Shown: in pieces, positions 10,930-22,497 of the stretch
Layout of the letters: the number at the start of each line of letters is the position of its first letter
How positions within the stretch are numbered: position 1 is the first letter of the stretch
NCBI RefSeq assembly: GCF_019649055.1
Contig: NW_026570226.1
Coordinates: forward strand, 2,108,001 to 2,172,000
Length of the DNA: 64,000 bases
Source: Paramacrobiotus metropolitanus
Taxonomy: Eukaryota; Tardigrada; Eutardigrada; Parachela; Macrobiotidae
Direction of reading: 5' to 3'
Program-made: the position numbers and the translations under genes
Notes under the pieces: generated by a model
Databases searched by the model: none
What the model was told of the DNA's origin: nothing
What the model saw: only the letters and a program-made list of their open reading frames with translations

Positions 10930-12285
10930 TGCTGATAGTCCGCCAAAAACAGTCCACTGATCCTGAAGGGAAGTTACGGTTTAAACTTTAAAGACACCTG
11001 CGGCTTTTTTTAAACGGTAAAAAAATGAAATCGAAAGTGTACCACAGAACACTCAACCATCCGTATTTCGTAACGAGTCCAGTGTGTTTAGACTGCAGCG
11101 AGTTTCCTGCAGGCTCGAGCGTGAAAGCAAACGGAATCTTGCTAAAACTTGTCGCCCCCACCCGCATGCGCTCGAGCGCGGGCGAATGTCCAGTTATATG
11201 ACAAATCCTCCAGACAAGATACGAGTATTTATACCGCGAGTACAAATGGATGGTAACACATCTAACATCTGCTCTCTCCGGAGTCCAGACACATTTTCGG
11301 GTGCACCGAACTCCGAAGCTTCAACTGTTGTACTTTATAACTTCACCTCAATTATGTTAAAATTTTGAATGGCATAATTTTATTCTTGTGAATCTGTTCT
11401 TGTTGAATTGGAAAACTCTCTGACTGGCGATGCTATAATATATCCATGCGCAGGTGCAACTGGATTTTATCTCTAACACGTATTGCAACTGCCGCAAATT
11501 ACTTACTCGTAAACGGGAAAACTATGACATAAATCCCTTATGGCTTGAGGAATCTACAGCTGACAACGGTGCATTTTGTTGGAGTCTTGGAGATGAGTCA
11601 ACCACTCCGCTTTATATACGGAACCTGGCTCTCAACCAGCGCGCTACTTTTGCTAGTTTTATCGGTGACTTCGCCTTGACCTTTCGTAAATAAAGGAGAA
11701 ATCTACCAACGCTGCATAAAATACTAAAATAAGCGGCAGCTGAATTTACTTGTAGCAGTGTTTTCGTAGGCAAGTTTGGTGCTACGTAGGTAGGTACGCG
11801 ATATTTATAAAGTACGCATGCGGCAAAGACTGACGATTGTGCCGGCAAAGAATGAGAATAATCAGATGTACATGTATCTGCAGCATATTTAGGGCAATTT
11901 CAGATGTATATGTGTATATCATTAGTTCGTAACTTCGTACGCGGCGTTCGTGATTTCATAACGAATTTCTCAGACTTATATTAACGCACTTGATCAGTCT
12001 CGTAAAAGTCCTGGTAAAAGTAAAAACGAGGCGCTGTCACAGATGTTATTATGTAGCTTACAATACTCATTTCTAGTCCGTGAAAAATTGTGTCTTACCT
12101 TGTTGTAAGGCGCTTTCAGCGCACAATAGTAGCAGACGTTGTATAGGTGCTTACATCTCGGAAAATTCTCATCGAACGCAAATAATCACCAGAGCGACAA
12201 ACCATGCGATTGCAATAAAACAATCGATTGCTCTATGTGTTCTCTCACTGTCAATTTTGGGAAAACACTCCTGTTTTTGCTCATT
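10930..12285. other. Divergent intergenic region
   Basis: Upstream of both POLL (minus) and the CLIP-domain gene (plus), so it should hold both promoters. Several short frames are present, but none has recognisable protein content. One TACGAGTA octamer occurs at 11220-11227. Near-repeats of CAGATGTA(C/T)ATGT occur around 11862-11920. Confidence 0.45.
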
Positions 12286-15200
12286 ATGGATTTTTTATTT
12301 AGTTTTTTTGTATTGTCAGCCTCTTGGATCTCACATGTCTACGCCCTTCCGGCGCATCCATCCGGCCGTGCTTTTCCTAGTCGTGATAAGCCTGTCATAA
12401 GTAAGTACAGCTGTGGGTCGCTCACAGTAATTTGTCGGTGCGGCATATACGGGTGGTTATTTTGATTTACAATTTTGCATCTTGTAATGGCATCATTGGC
12501 GAATCCATTACTAGCGCCGTCAGATCAATAAAAATTTTTGGCTAACATGTACATGTGAGTACTTCTTGAAACTGTTATCAAATTTTATAAGCAGTGTAGT
12601 ATACGTAATATATATGGAATTGGAATTACCGGTGATTTGGTGTTTTGGATGTTCTGCGTTATTATACTCAAAAACATTTTTCTTATCGTATGATTAATAC
12701 TCTACATGCACGATAGCAGTTCAGTCAATAATTTTGTCGCAAGGCACGTAATTCAACTAATTTAATTTATCACAACAGATAAACAAGTGTTTATTGCCCA
12801 TGTAACCCTCCCTGTATATGTTCTCGTACGATGTATATCGTTGTTGTATTCTTATTATTTCGCAGATTCACGCCAGTTTGGGGGAAACTTAAATCGGCCA
12901 CCATCACCCGGTGCCAATAAAGATGATGTTCTGTTAACCGCTGCCGGTATTCATGGATTATTAGGTGATAAATTTCCGGTCCAAGATGATCCCGATATGA
13001 GCGGGAAATTTCCCGGCATTAATTCTGCACCTCTAACAGTTGGCGATATGGTTAATAACAAAGTGCAATTCAATCAGAATGTGCAATCCCTGCCCCTGAC
13101 CGGTGGGATCTGTATTCCGGTTAACCATACCGAAATCAACGGAAAATGTGCCAATGTTTTTGATGTGGTCATCAATCGGAAATGTGCAGATGCACGGACA
13201 GAAAGGTCAAATAATTGTCAGAATAATGAAGTGTGTTGCTTCAAATTGTCGACCAAAGATGTTGTCGAGTCGTCCTTTGATCAAATACCATGCGGTCTAA
13301 GAAGAACGCCCGAATTAGCACAACGAGAACTGCAGCGTATCGCTGATGAAGAAAACTTCGACCAAGTACCGATGCGCATACTGGGTGGATTAGAAGCGTT
13401 CCAGAATGAAATCTGTTGGCAGGTAAAAATAAATAAGCAAAAAATAAACACTTAAAATTAGGGTGAATCGTGTTGAATTAGAAAGCCCATTTGTATGTAA
13501 TATACATGCGTTTCTTTTCCTTAAAATTATTTCGGTAGTAAATTAATCTGAAGAAAGTTTTATCTATTAGTTGCAGAAAATGTGAAGCCACTTTAAAAAA
13601 AATGACTATTTTCCTACCCTGCCATTCGCACGTTTATAAATTGCTCAGTCATCAACTGCAATTGTAACTTTCACAAATGATTTGATTATAGCTGTTCTTC
13701 GTACTATCTGCAGTAGCAAAAACGACAGCATTTACAGTAAATACTCGTACAATATACGCAGTGCCGCTTGCCTATAAAATAAATTATAATGTATGGCGGA
13801 TTTTTTACTCTAGCATAGACATGTCTATCAAATTTTTAATTTAGTACGCCAGTGGACACAGTGATTTTCGGTGGCAAACTTCAAGAATGGTTGAAAAAAT
13901 AAGTACATCATTTTTAAAGAATACATTTACCGGTGTCAAACTGTAATTAGTTCGAACAGAGATAATCATAGGCTATTAAAGTATGTACAGATCCGTGCGT
14001 AAAATGTAAATTGCTAATATATCATCATAATTACCGTATCTGCGAGTGTACATCTAACTCTGATTACAAATTATAATTATTGTAAAGGTAGTGGATAATT
14101 AAAAATGCATCTGTTTTCATTTTTGACTTTGTCGTGCCAGACTGCCAGATAGCTGATTTGAGATTAATCTCTTCTCCAAGTTATAAATTGTCAATCGAGC
14201 TATCCACGGCTGGATTATTAATCTGTCTGTGTCAGACCCATACATATACTGCTCGATGACCCGGTTGCAGAATTATGAAATGTTTTGCTGGTTATAAGTT
14301 TTTTTTTGCGAACCACAGACCTATTCTAATTCGTCTTCTGATTAGGCAGCCATTCTAGTCGATGGAAAATATGTCTGTGGTGGAGTGGTGATCAATTCCC
14401 GAAATGTCATGACGGCTGGACATTGGTGCGTAACCGTGCGTTAAGTGCACGGTTAATTAATCTTTCGCTGTTCTTAATGGCAAATTTCCATATTATTTGG
14501 TATCATGGTAAATTTCATAATAAGTACCATTACATAATAAATTTCCTGTACCAATTCAAGAACTGTAACCCGATTAAAACGCTTTCATTCGGCAGTCTAT
14601 ATTACACTAGTAACAGTTTCGAACCATGATAATGTTACTTTATTTGGGGTCATTTTCGTTTTGCCAGCTTGAATGACGTGGAGGAAATGAAACAAATCTC
14701 AGTCGTAACGGGCTCGAAAAACATTCACGCTCAAGGCAAATGCGCAGAAACCTTTGCGGCTGCGGATGTGAATTTCCATGACAGCTATGATCCCAGGAGT
14801 TTAGTCAACGATATGGCCGTGATAAAACTGGACAGACCCATTACTAACACCAACTGTACTTGCCGAATTTGCATGCCGGAAGGTAGCTTAGATACGGAAG
14901 CGTCCGGCAAATTATCCTGCTTGGTCAGCGGCTATGGAACAACAGAACGTAAGGAATCATAATTAATAATTATTAAAATATTTATGAAAAATGATCGTTT
15001 CTGAAAACTAGAGCACAGACGTTGCGTCAGTTTAACTTCCGAATCCATGTGAAGCAAACGCGGAATACACTGCTTCCAACATTTTATCATAATTTTTACA
15101 ACTTAGGTATTATTTACTAGTTCTGTAGAACAGAATATAAAAATACGAAGGTTAGCACTGTAAAAATCTCTGACGATATTGGTCTCTGACGATATTGGTC

Positions 15201-16423
15201 AGCAGATCCAAGAAAACCTTGAATTAAGAAAGTAAGCAGTTCTTTTTCGGATAACATTCCACAACCATCCTGTAGCTGAAAAAGTGGAGTATCATAGTAG
15301 CAGCACCATTATGCCGGCGTAACACCAATTACACCACGCGTACTGTATTGTGCAGTTTGTAGATTACGCAAGAAACAAACCGGATCATGCATTCATAAGT
15401 CAGAACGGACAAACGCTGTTCGTAACAGTTTCAGTATCCAGCTGTTCTGTTGACAGATGTCAAAATTAAATGTTCACTTTAAAGTAAAACAGTATGATAG
15501 GCATCTTGCCACCCGAAGATTAACTGCTGTCATTTTGTTTCAAATTATGTATTTTCACTGTGAAATATAGATGTCATAGACAATGGCCATGGAGATGTAA
15601 TTACGTCGACTTTATGGTTCTCACAATTCTTTCCTCTCTTTTGATTAGTTTCTGCAAAACAATGTGTACCGTGTTATTTAATCAGAATATTAATCAGCAT
15701 TTTTTCGTAACTCAGTGCTGCAGTACATAATTTATGCTAATGGCATTAGCGGAAAATTACGGTCTCAACATTACTTTGAATGGCCTTGACTGTGGCATGC
15801 CGACTGAATAATACTCCTAATACTTTGTACTTTATGTTTATGTAATGCCAATTTACTCTGTCACCGAAATCAAAACGTTACTTTAATTTTTACAGCTGGA
15901 AAAACACCGGCAGACATTGGTCCTCTCAACATCGCGAATGTCAATGTCATCGTTGAGTTGCCGGATAATCGCCAGTGTACCGACAGACTCCATCTCTCTT
16001 CCGCTATTCCCAAAAACTTTCTCCTGGATCAGTCAATGATCTGCGCCATTGGCGACAATCCAGCCAAACCTTCCGATACCTGTGATCTGGACGGCGGCTC
16101 GCCCTTGGTCTGCCGGATGAATCCCGATGTGCCAGACGTCTACACGCTCGTTGGCCTATCATCCTGGGGGTACGTAATAATTGTTTAATTACAATGTCGT
16201 GTTATGTATATACAGCGTAATTTATGTTTCCCATTAAGCAAGCCTATTGAGACAGTTTAGTAACATTTCGCACGCGCCGCTAATGAGTATTGTTTCCATT
16301 TCTAGGTTGCCCTGCGGCCGGAATATTGTCAAAGATGCAACCAACCGTGATGTCCTAGTGCCGACGGTATACTCCCACGTGAGACCGGCTATCAACTGGA
16401 TTAATTCCATATCGAAAGTCTGA
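12286..16423 (+). CDS. Secreted CLIP-domain serine protease homologue (inactive, Ser to Gly)
   Basis: Six exons: 12286-12400, 12866-13422, 14346-14425, 14668-14948, 15896-16169, 16306-16423; 474 residues. The start was chosen because it gives a clean signal peptide (MDFLFSFFVLSASWISHVYA). A CLIP domain follows with six cysteines (C121, 133, 145, 156 and the pair 162-163), then a linker and an activation-type junction R209/ILGG. The chymotrypsin fold keeps the histidine (TAGHC, H250) and aspartate (NDMAVIKL, D299). The serine motif GDSGGP is replaced by LDGGSP, putting Gly411 (codon 16093-16095) at the catalytic position, so it should not cut peptides. CLIPA-type homologues act as cofactors in arthropod prophenoloxidase and Toll cascades; such a role here is inference. 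The gene runs tail to tail into porcupine. Confidence 0.9.
13423..14345 (+). other. CLIP-SPH intron 2 (923 bp)
   Basis: AT-rich intron between the ILGG exon and the active-site-histidine exon. It contains TACTCGTA at 13742-13749. I see no embedded gene. Confidence 0.8.
14949..15895 (+). other. CLIP-SPH intron 4 (947 bp) with a small tandem duplication
   Basis: Contains a perfect 16-bp direct duplication, TCTCTGACGATATTGG (15167-15182 and 15183-15198). Nothing else is supported. Confidence 0.75.
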
Positions 16424-16455
16424 TGCGTCAACAACCTGCGCATGTTTTTACGGGA

Positions 16456-16461
16456 TTTATT
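16456..16461 (-). terminator. Candidate polyadenylation signal for porcupine
   Basis: TTTATT on the plus strand reads as AATAAA on the minus strand, about 210 nt beyond the porcupine stop. It lies before the signal of the opposing gene, so the two 3' UTRs may overlap. I found no nearer signal. Confidence 0.4.
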
Positions 16462-16514
16462 TGTTTTTCTATTTTTTTAACTGGTGAGAATTTTCTAATA
16501 ATATGCTGTAAAAA

Positions 16515-16520
16515 AATAAA
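16515..16520 (+). terminator. Polyadenylation signal for the CLIP-SPH gene
   Basis: AATAAA, 92 nt after the stop codon, in an A-rich setting. Confidence 0.6.
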
Positions 16521-16672
16521 AAAACATTCGACATGGGAAACTTGTCAACAAAAACGCTAATCGAAGCTTCGGAGATTCGTCAAGTAGTCATAAACCCATA
16601 ATACGAAAAAGATTATTGCAGACGAGAAAAAGGCGGGAATGCAGTGCAGAAGTGGTTCGTTAAAAGGGAACC

Positions 16673-19482
16673 TTATCGAAGCAAATACTGCGTCACCATC
16701 ATAAACAAAGCAATGTAGTGTCCAGAAAAACCCATTGCAGACCATTTTGATAGCGTGTGCTCGTACCCATAGCCCTAAAAAGAAAACAGAAATTTTTTGT
16801 TTCAGTACCAGTAGAGTCGATCACCTAAAACTTAAATTTAAATACTCGTGCATTCTGTGCAACATCTCCAACTGGCAACTACAGTACATAACAGTATGCA
16901 ACATGTGTAAAACCGCGTACGTCGCGCGTAAATCTGAATAATTCTTCATCCATAATAAAAGCTTGCGGTGAATATTTATGAAAACAAAAAATTTGATAAT
17001 TCTATAAATAAATTACAACGAATGAATAACCAGTGAAGTTCCGGAATTTCGTAAAACTGCTCCAGAAAATCATGCTTGAAAAAACTCGTGAGGGAATCAG
17101 CCGTAAAATCAAAGCCACCATCACGCTCCAAACTCGTATTGACCAGTGGTTGCCGTCGCGCCCGTGGCCACTACGAGAGTGTGAGCGGTGAGTCGGTGTT
17201 TGCAACCTGTTGATTTGTTCGTGTGTTGTTTATTTTGATGTTTATATTTATGGGAAGTGTCCTCGGTTGGACGGTAATAATTCGTCTCATAAATGTAAGA
17301 ATGTAAATGCAAAAAACTTCGCGACGCCAAAGCCGCTCAAACAGGTTCTAATCGAACCATAATAAATAAAAGAAAGGGGCTAACAGAGGGAAGGGCAAGC
17401 AAAAATGTACTAGTAAGTAGTAATAACTGGAAAATTTCGCGGCATTTTTATTATTAATTAATTACACACAATCACATCGGCTTCAACAAAAACTGTGTTA
17501 TAAAAAATCTGCAAGAGTCAGCAAGACTTCCAGTACGAGTAATTTCCTCACCTGTTCTTGGGTTGGACTGGCATCGAACATCATACCCAAATATGCTAAC
17601 TGGAATATCGCAAGAACACCGAAAGCCAAGTTTGTCGCAATGACAAACGGATTTTTAGTGGTATTCTTATGCTGACATTCTCTGCACGATCGCGCTTGGA
17701 TACAGGCACTGTATATCTCTGAGAGTTCTCTGCGCAACCGGTGTTCCCCATAAGTAAAAACTGCCAAAGATAGCAGAACGGCTGATAACTGAAAATTTAG
17801 ACCCTAAAAACAAAACATTCATGTACAGCTGAATTCAAACAAAACAATATGCTGGAAAATAATAATTTTAGAATTAAAACTGACAATGAAGGATAAACTC
17901 ACGTGAAGAAGAGAACTCGCGGCATAAGTGATTGCCAAGGCGGCTGGTACACCCAATCGTTTGCGGACATTCCAGAACACATGCCGTTTCAACCAGTTCC
18001 GCATGGGAATATTCCAGAATTCTACAACTTCCACTAGCGATCGCGGCAATTCTATTTTGAGCATTTTAACGACAGGCACTCCCGTAATTCCCATTCCAAT
18101 AAGCGTACATTCCGATAAATAAGAAATGAAATAATGTGAATATCGAAACATTGCCGCTGTTCGATAGGCTTCTGCCCATTTATTAATTACAAAGGGAAAT
18201 ATCCATGTCATCAAGCACGTCGAACATGAAAGGCAGAAAAATGAAAGACAAAACGATTGCATAAAATTCCACAGCGATCGTATGAGATTTCTGACTGTCA
18301 GGAGATGCGATTTGGCTGACCACAGACGGTATTGATCTAAAGATATCCAAGGCCCAAAAACGACGGTACCGGGACAGAAAATATATCCACAGTATTCAAG
18401 CAAGCTGGGCAGCAAGGGTTTGTCCAGGTGGGCAAGGGAGAGGATTTTCATAAAGATTATCATCTGAGCGCCACGGATTTTGTGAACGACAGTCGCTTTG
18501 CCAAACTTGAATTCGAACAGCACGACGTAAGTTACAGCAACGACGACTACAACAAAACCCTGAAAAAATAACAAAATAATTTATTTTTCAAGTTCTGGTC
18601 CCGCAAATAAAATATTTTTATTTGACTACAGTTGTTCATATTTTGTTTTCAGACCACATTTTTAGGCGTTGCTGTAAGCCCGTAAATGCTAATCATGTAC
18701 GGGCTTGATTATTTAAAAATAATCAATCAATATTCAATCAATATAAGCCGATGATAAGCTTTATGCCGTTATCGATTACATAATCCGAACCCGACTAACA
18801 GTTCGAATTTAAAACAATAAATAATTTAAACAGAATTACTGATTGCTATCATATTAAAAAATACGCATACAGAAAAATGAAACAGCAGTAAATACTAAAG
18901 TTTGCAAAAATTATTTTCCAATTTCACCTGTAGCTGTAAAAACTGTAAAACACTCATCGCAGTCCCAAGCCAGAGAAGAACATAGCCCGACGCTCCAACC
19001 AGCGCCAGCAGATAGCAGTCTTCTCCAAACACGGAAAATAAAGCGCACAATCCACATAGTGCAGCAAAGGCGTTTATGGCACGTTGTCTCCAGAATGCAG
19101 ATTCTAAAAAACATGAAGCAAAAATTATAGAGCGCACAGTGAGGGCAATGCACTTATAATTCTTGATTTTTTACCGAAAACACAAAATGATTATAAAACA
19201 ATTTAGGAAGTCCACCAGCACGGACTCACGTTGTTGAGAAGAGGATCACTAACCAGGAATAATACAGCTCACGGTGAAGCTAGCGAAACAGCAAAACAAA
19301 ACAACCGCGGCGTCATTGAGTCCCTGCGTAAGCACGGGCATGATGCAGGTGCGCACAAGTTCCATGAACGGAATATTATACGCAGAATGATCGCTGACAT
19401 CCACATACTCGTACTGCTCATTGGAGAATTCATACTCTCCGTCATCATAGTCGCCATATACGGGAAAATCCAGCACGTCCAT
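16673..19482 (-). CDS. PORCN: Protein-serine O-palmitoleoyltransferase porcupine (MBOAT family)
   Basis: ER membrane enzyme that attaches palmitoleate to Wnt proteins. Exons on the minus strand: 19482-19254, 19103-18928, 18559-17903, 17803-17552, 16774-16673; 471 residues (human 461). Evidence: KIRGAQMI, FCPGTVVFGPWIS, RYSHYFISYLSE, IELPRSLVEVVEFWNIPM and TYAASSLLH match porcupine in order, including the MBOAT asparagine (N318) and the catalytic histidine (H354, last residue of exon 3). The C-terminal exon (GYGYEHTLSKWSAMGFSGHY) matches the family's last helix and lies 777 bp from exon 4. The hydrophobic profile fits a multi-pass protein. The ATG at 19482 gives an unusual acidic, tyrosine-rich N-terminus (about residues 5-35, YGDYDDGEYEF). 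Longer reading frames upstream begin only with TTG. Confidence 0.95.
16775..17551 (-). other. Porcupine intron 4 (777 bp)
   Basis: Separates the last 33 codons from the rest of the gene. It holds one TACGAGTA octamer (17534-17541) and several short frames without family resemblance. Confidence 0.75.
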
Positions 19483-20550
19483 TGTGAACACAACAGGTTC
19501 TTCACAGGTTCCCGGTGACAAAGAATGAATTCCTTAATACGCGAACGAAATGAGTCCAAACTGGCAAAATGTCTTGATCTTGGCTTAACAGCAACTTGCA
19601 ACGACTCAACTGCTAATTTTACAAGTCCAATGTCATTGGCATAATTGTAGGCTGATACTGCATTTCGAAGGCCGAAACAATGAAGCGCGATCCTTTACGT
19701 TGTCATCTACATTTATAATTAAAAATAACTGAAAAAGAAACAAAGATTTACAAGCATTCGGTTGATAATTACGTACGCAGTATTGTACATGAGTACAGAA
19801 CTTACAGTTAAAGTAAAGACGAAACACGAAAAATAAACCAAAACAAATGAGTACAAATAAGGACAGTGGACACTCTCAAGCATTTACTGTACAGTACTCA
19901 CTGCCACGAAGGCGGACGCCACCGGAAGTACGTATTTACACAACATTGCTCCCAAGTCTCAGTCAGTCTCAGCGTATTTTCGAAACAAAGATTCAGAAAA
20001 ACTTTTCGTTTTGTAACAATAAAAAAACACAAAACATAATGCAAAAACAAAACATCGTTGGCTTATTATCACAAGAAACATTAAAGAACAGAGAAAAGCC
20101 AGCCGGCTTTAGTCAGACTGTGCGCTGTGGTTTTTTTAAAACACTGCACCGATTCAATAAGATTATTAAGGTAATATGCATATGTACAAATTCACAAGTA
20201 TGGTGTTTCCTCATTTCCCATCCTACCATCTGCAAAAAGCCCTCTATGCTCTCAAAACTTAGCAGCAAATACCAAATTCAATACCAAATACCAAATTTAA
20301 ATGCAGTCAAATAAAAATATATAGCAAGTTTTAAGTATATATATTACAGACGGTGGATCTGTTGTTGAGTTTTAAACTTTTAATACAGTAGTCATGCTTA
20401 CAATTAATTAAACGGCCAAAACAGTACATTCATGTAGCGTAATGGCGATCAAATTCTGAAATGCCAGCGTGCTGTTTGTTGTTATTCATTCCTTTAACTA
20501 CAACCCAATGAAAAACACGGCTTTTTCTACAGTTACAAGATAAGAGCACT
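19483..20550. other. Intergenic region upstream of porcupine and downstream of MTIF3
   Basis: Expected to hold the porcupine promoter and the MTIF3 3' UTR. A 155-codon ATG frame at 19847-20314 (plus) is low in complexity and unrecognised; I do not call it a gene. One TACAGTAC octamer occurs at 19890-19897. Confidence 0.4.
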
Positions 20551-21804
20551 TCAACCAGTTATCTGTACTTCTTCTTTGGTCTCTTTCTGATTTTCTTCGG
20601 TCGGAATCTTCGAGTCTTCTGGTACTGCAACTGATTTCAAAAGGCATCGAATATTCCGCTCAGTTTTGGATAAATCCGCAACCACGGGATGGTAAAGTGT
20701 TTTCAACTGCTTTAACACAAGTTCATAAATCTGACCCTGAAAAAAATCAAAATAAGGCGTACAAAACAAGAGCAAGGCATATGATCTTATTAGCAGAACC
20801 ATCTGTATTACCTACAGCATAATAAGCACGATAATGTAACGATAACTATTTGTAACAAACTAACAGTTAAAAAACGTCTGCAGCTGACAGAATCAGCTTA
20901 TACCACGCTCACAAATTACTTTTGCTTTAACTTTTATGATTTTAAATGAATGTCCTTTTTTTCTTTTTATCGTCGTATCGGCAGAACTGAACGGTCTAAG
21001 CTAAACTTGAAAATTAGCTGCTAACAACCCGACGAGTACGGTAAACAGCAATTATAAAAGGTTAACAAAATAACGATGCGAGAAACAAATAAACTGGAAC
21101 AGTAAAATATCAAAACCGGTTGCTTCCAGATATTAGTTTCCCTTACCATGCGTGCTTTGACGTCGGGTTTACCCAGAATCACCACCCTAACATTATCGCC
21201 CTTGGTCAGCCATTCTTCAGCCTGCTTGATTTTGGTCAAAATATCATGGTCCGTCGCGGTGCTGGTTAACTGTAATATTTTCTCACGAACTATCTTCTCA
21301 GCTTTCCTCCTGTCACGATCCGCTAATTGTATCTTGTGCAAGTCATCACCGGAAATCAGTTTGTAAACAGGATAAATCGCCGGTCTGTCCAACGCGGCCT
21401 GTAGTGCCGGATACTCTTTGATATTTACTCTAAAAAATACCCAAATCAGCGAAAATGGCAACATGTAACATCCCATGAATGCAACAAGTTACAAAGGAAA
21501 TACCGTACGCTTTCAAGTCTTCCTTTTTGGCACGTGCCTGTGCGTCGGATTTCTTCATCACGCCAATCGTACTATCGTCCACACCGAGTAATAATACTTT
21601 CACATCAGCGTCTTTAACGCGTATGGGAGGCAAGGGATCCGACAGGATGTTTTTCTTTTTCATGACTATACTGCTCGATTGCAATCCGCGAGTCAGTAAC
21701 AACGCTGTACCTGGCGCTAATAAGGGATCAACGAGCATCAAATTTGGTCGAAAAAAATTCCAGCATGGCGGATATACTATCCTACAAAAATTTCGGAGCT
21801 GCAT
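20551..21804 (-). CDS. MTIF3: Mitochondrial translation initiation factor IF-3
   Basis: Mitochondrial factor that keeps ribosomal subunits apart and helps select the start codon. Exons on the minus strand: 21804-21509, 21429-21147, 20736-20551; 254 residues (human 278). An N-terminal region with basic and hydrophobic residues (RNFCRIVYPP) looks like a mitochondrial presequence. The IF3 N-domain follows (IRVKDADVKVLLLG...GVMKKSDAQARAKKEDL), then the C-domain (KILQLTSTATDHDILTKIKQAEEWLTKGDNVRVVI), whose pattern is characteristic of IF3, and GQIYELVLKQLKTL. The first junction (AAAGC to AGTAAAT, donor GTACGG) keeps the frame but is the least certain. The longer reading frame starts with TTG; the ATG at 21804 is preferred. 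The tail is acidic (EENQKETKEE). Confidence 0.85.
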
Positions 21805-22497
21805 CCTCAGCAAACGCTGGAAATCAGGCGAAGCAGGGATTCGTAGGTTCCACGTATCGATGCGCTACCAGAATTCTTTGCAAAATCTGATTCCTGCAGG
21901 CTCCAGGCAAAACGTATTCCCACGTCCCTCCGAACGAAAGTGCGCAAAAGCACTGGATTCTGATAAGAACTAACGATACCTGACAGACTATAGCGCAATC
22001 CATAAAAAATTTACCCACGGCAAGCGTACCACGCCAAAATTTATCGTAAAATTTTTAAGAACAAGAAGAAACCATACTAGTACATTTCGCAACAATCAAC
22101 ATTCAACAACATCAGCAATCAAACGCCGCATGCTCTGGGACCAGTCTGGGTTATATCAACTTATATGACTTGTGGCGTCACGAAGTCTACGGCAGAGTAG
22201 TGCCCCCAGAAAAAGCAGTCATTTATCTCGACGATACCACCCCAAAAATAAGTCTGCGCTTGCTACGGAATGACTTGATACTCCGTTTTTATGCGAACAA
22301 TTTCTAATGATGAGAACTAATAACTGCAAAGTGCAAATGAGCAAATGCACAATTATCCGCCAGGTTTTTCGAAACGAAAAGTGAAGCTACGATTATTGAG
22401 AATATTTATTTGTGGTGCAGTTTTGTGTCTTATAATTGTTACCTTTTAATTCTTTGAAGATTGTTCAGACTGGTTTAATACTGCCTGTTCCAACACT
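21805..22497. promoter_or_regulatory. Shared 693-bp divergent upstream region of MTIF3 and MARS1
   Basis: The two start codons face away from each other across this interval, so both promoters should lie within it. No TATA box or known element stands out. An upstream non-coding exon of either gene cannot be excluded. Confidence 0.45.

Noticed and set aside
17130-17190. Resemblance to a GC-rich stretch near 40535-40570 (CCCGTGG...CTACGA...AGTGT)
   Set aside because: Only about 30 bp of imperfect similarity; not enough to call a repeat family by eye.
17498-17551. Porcupine reading through exon 4 to a stop at 17498
   Set aside because: Splicing at GTGAGG to the exon at 16774 restores the family's conserved C-terminus, which the read-through lacks.
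19847-20314. 155-codon ATG frame upstream of porcupine
   Set aside because: Low-complexity Asn/Gln/Lys/Ser-rich translation, no motif, no splice context; length is reachable by chance in AT-rich DNA.
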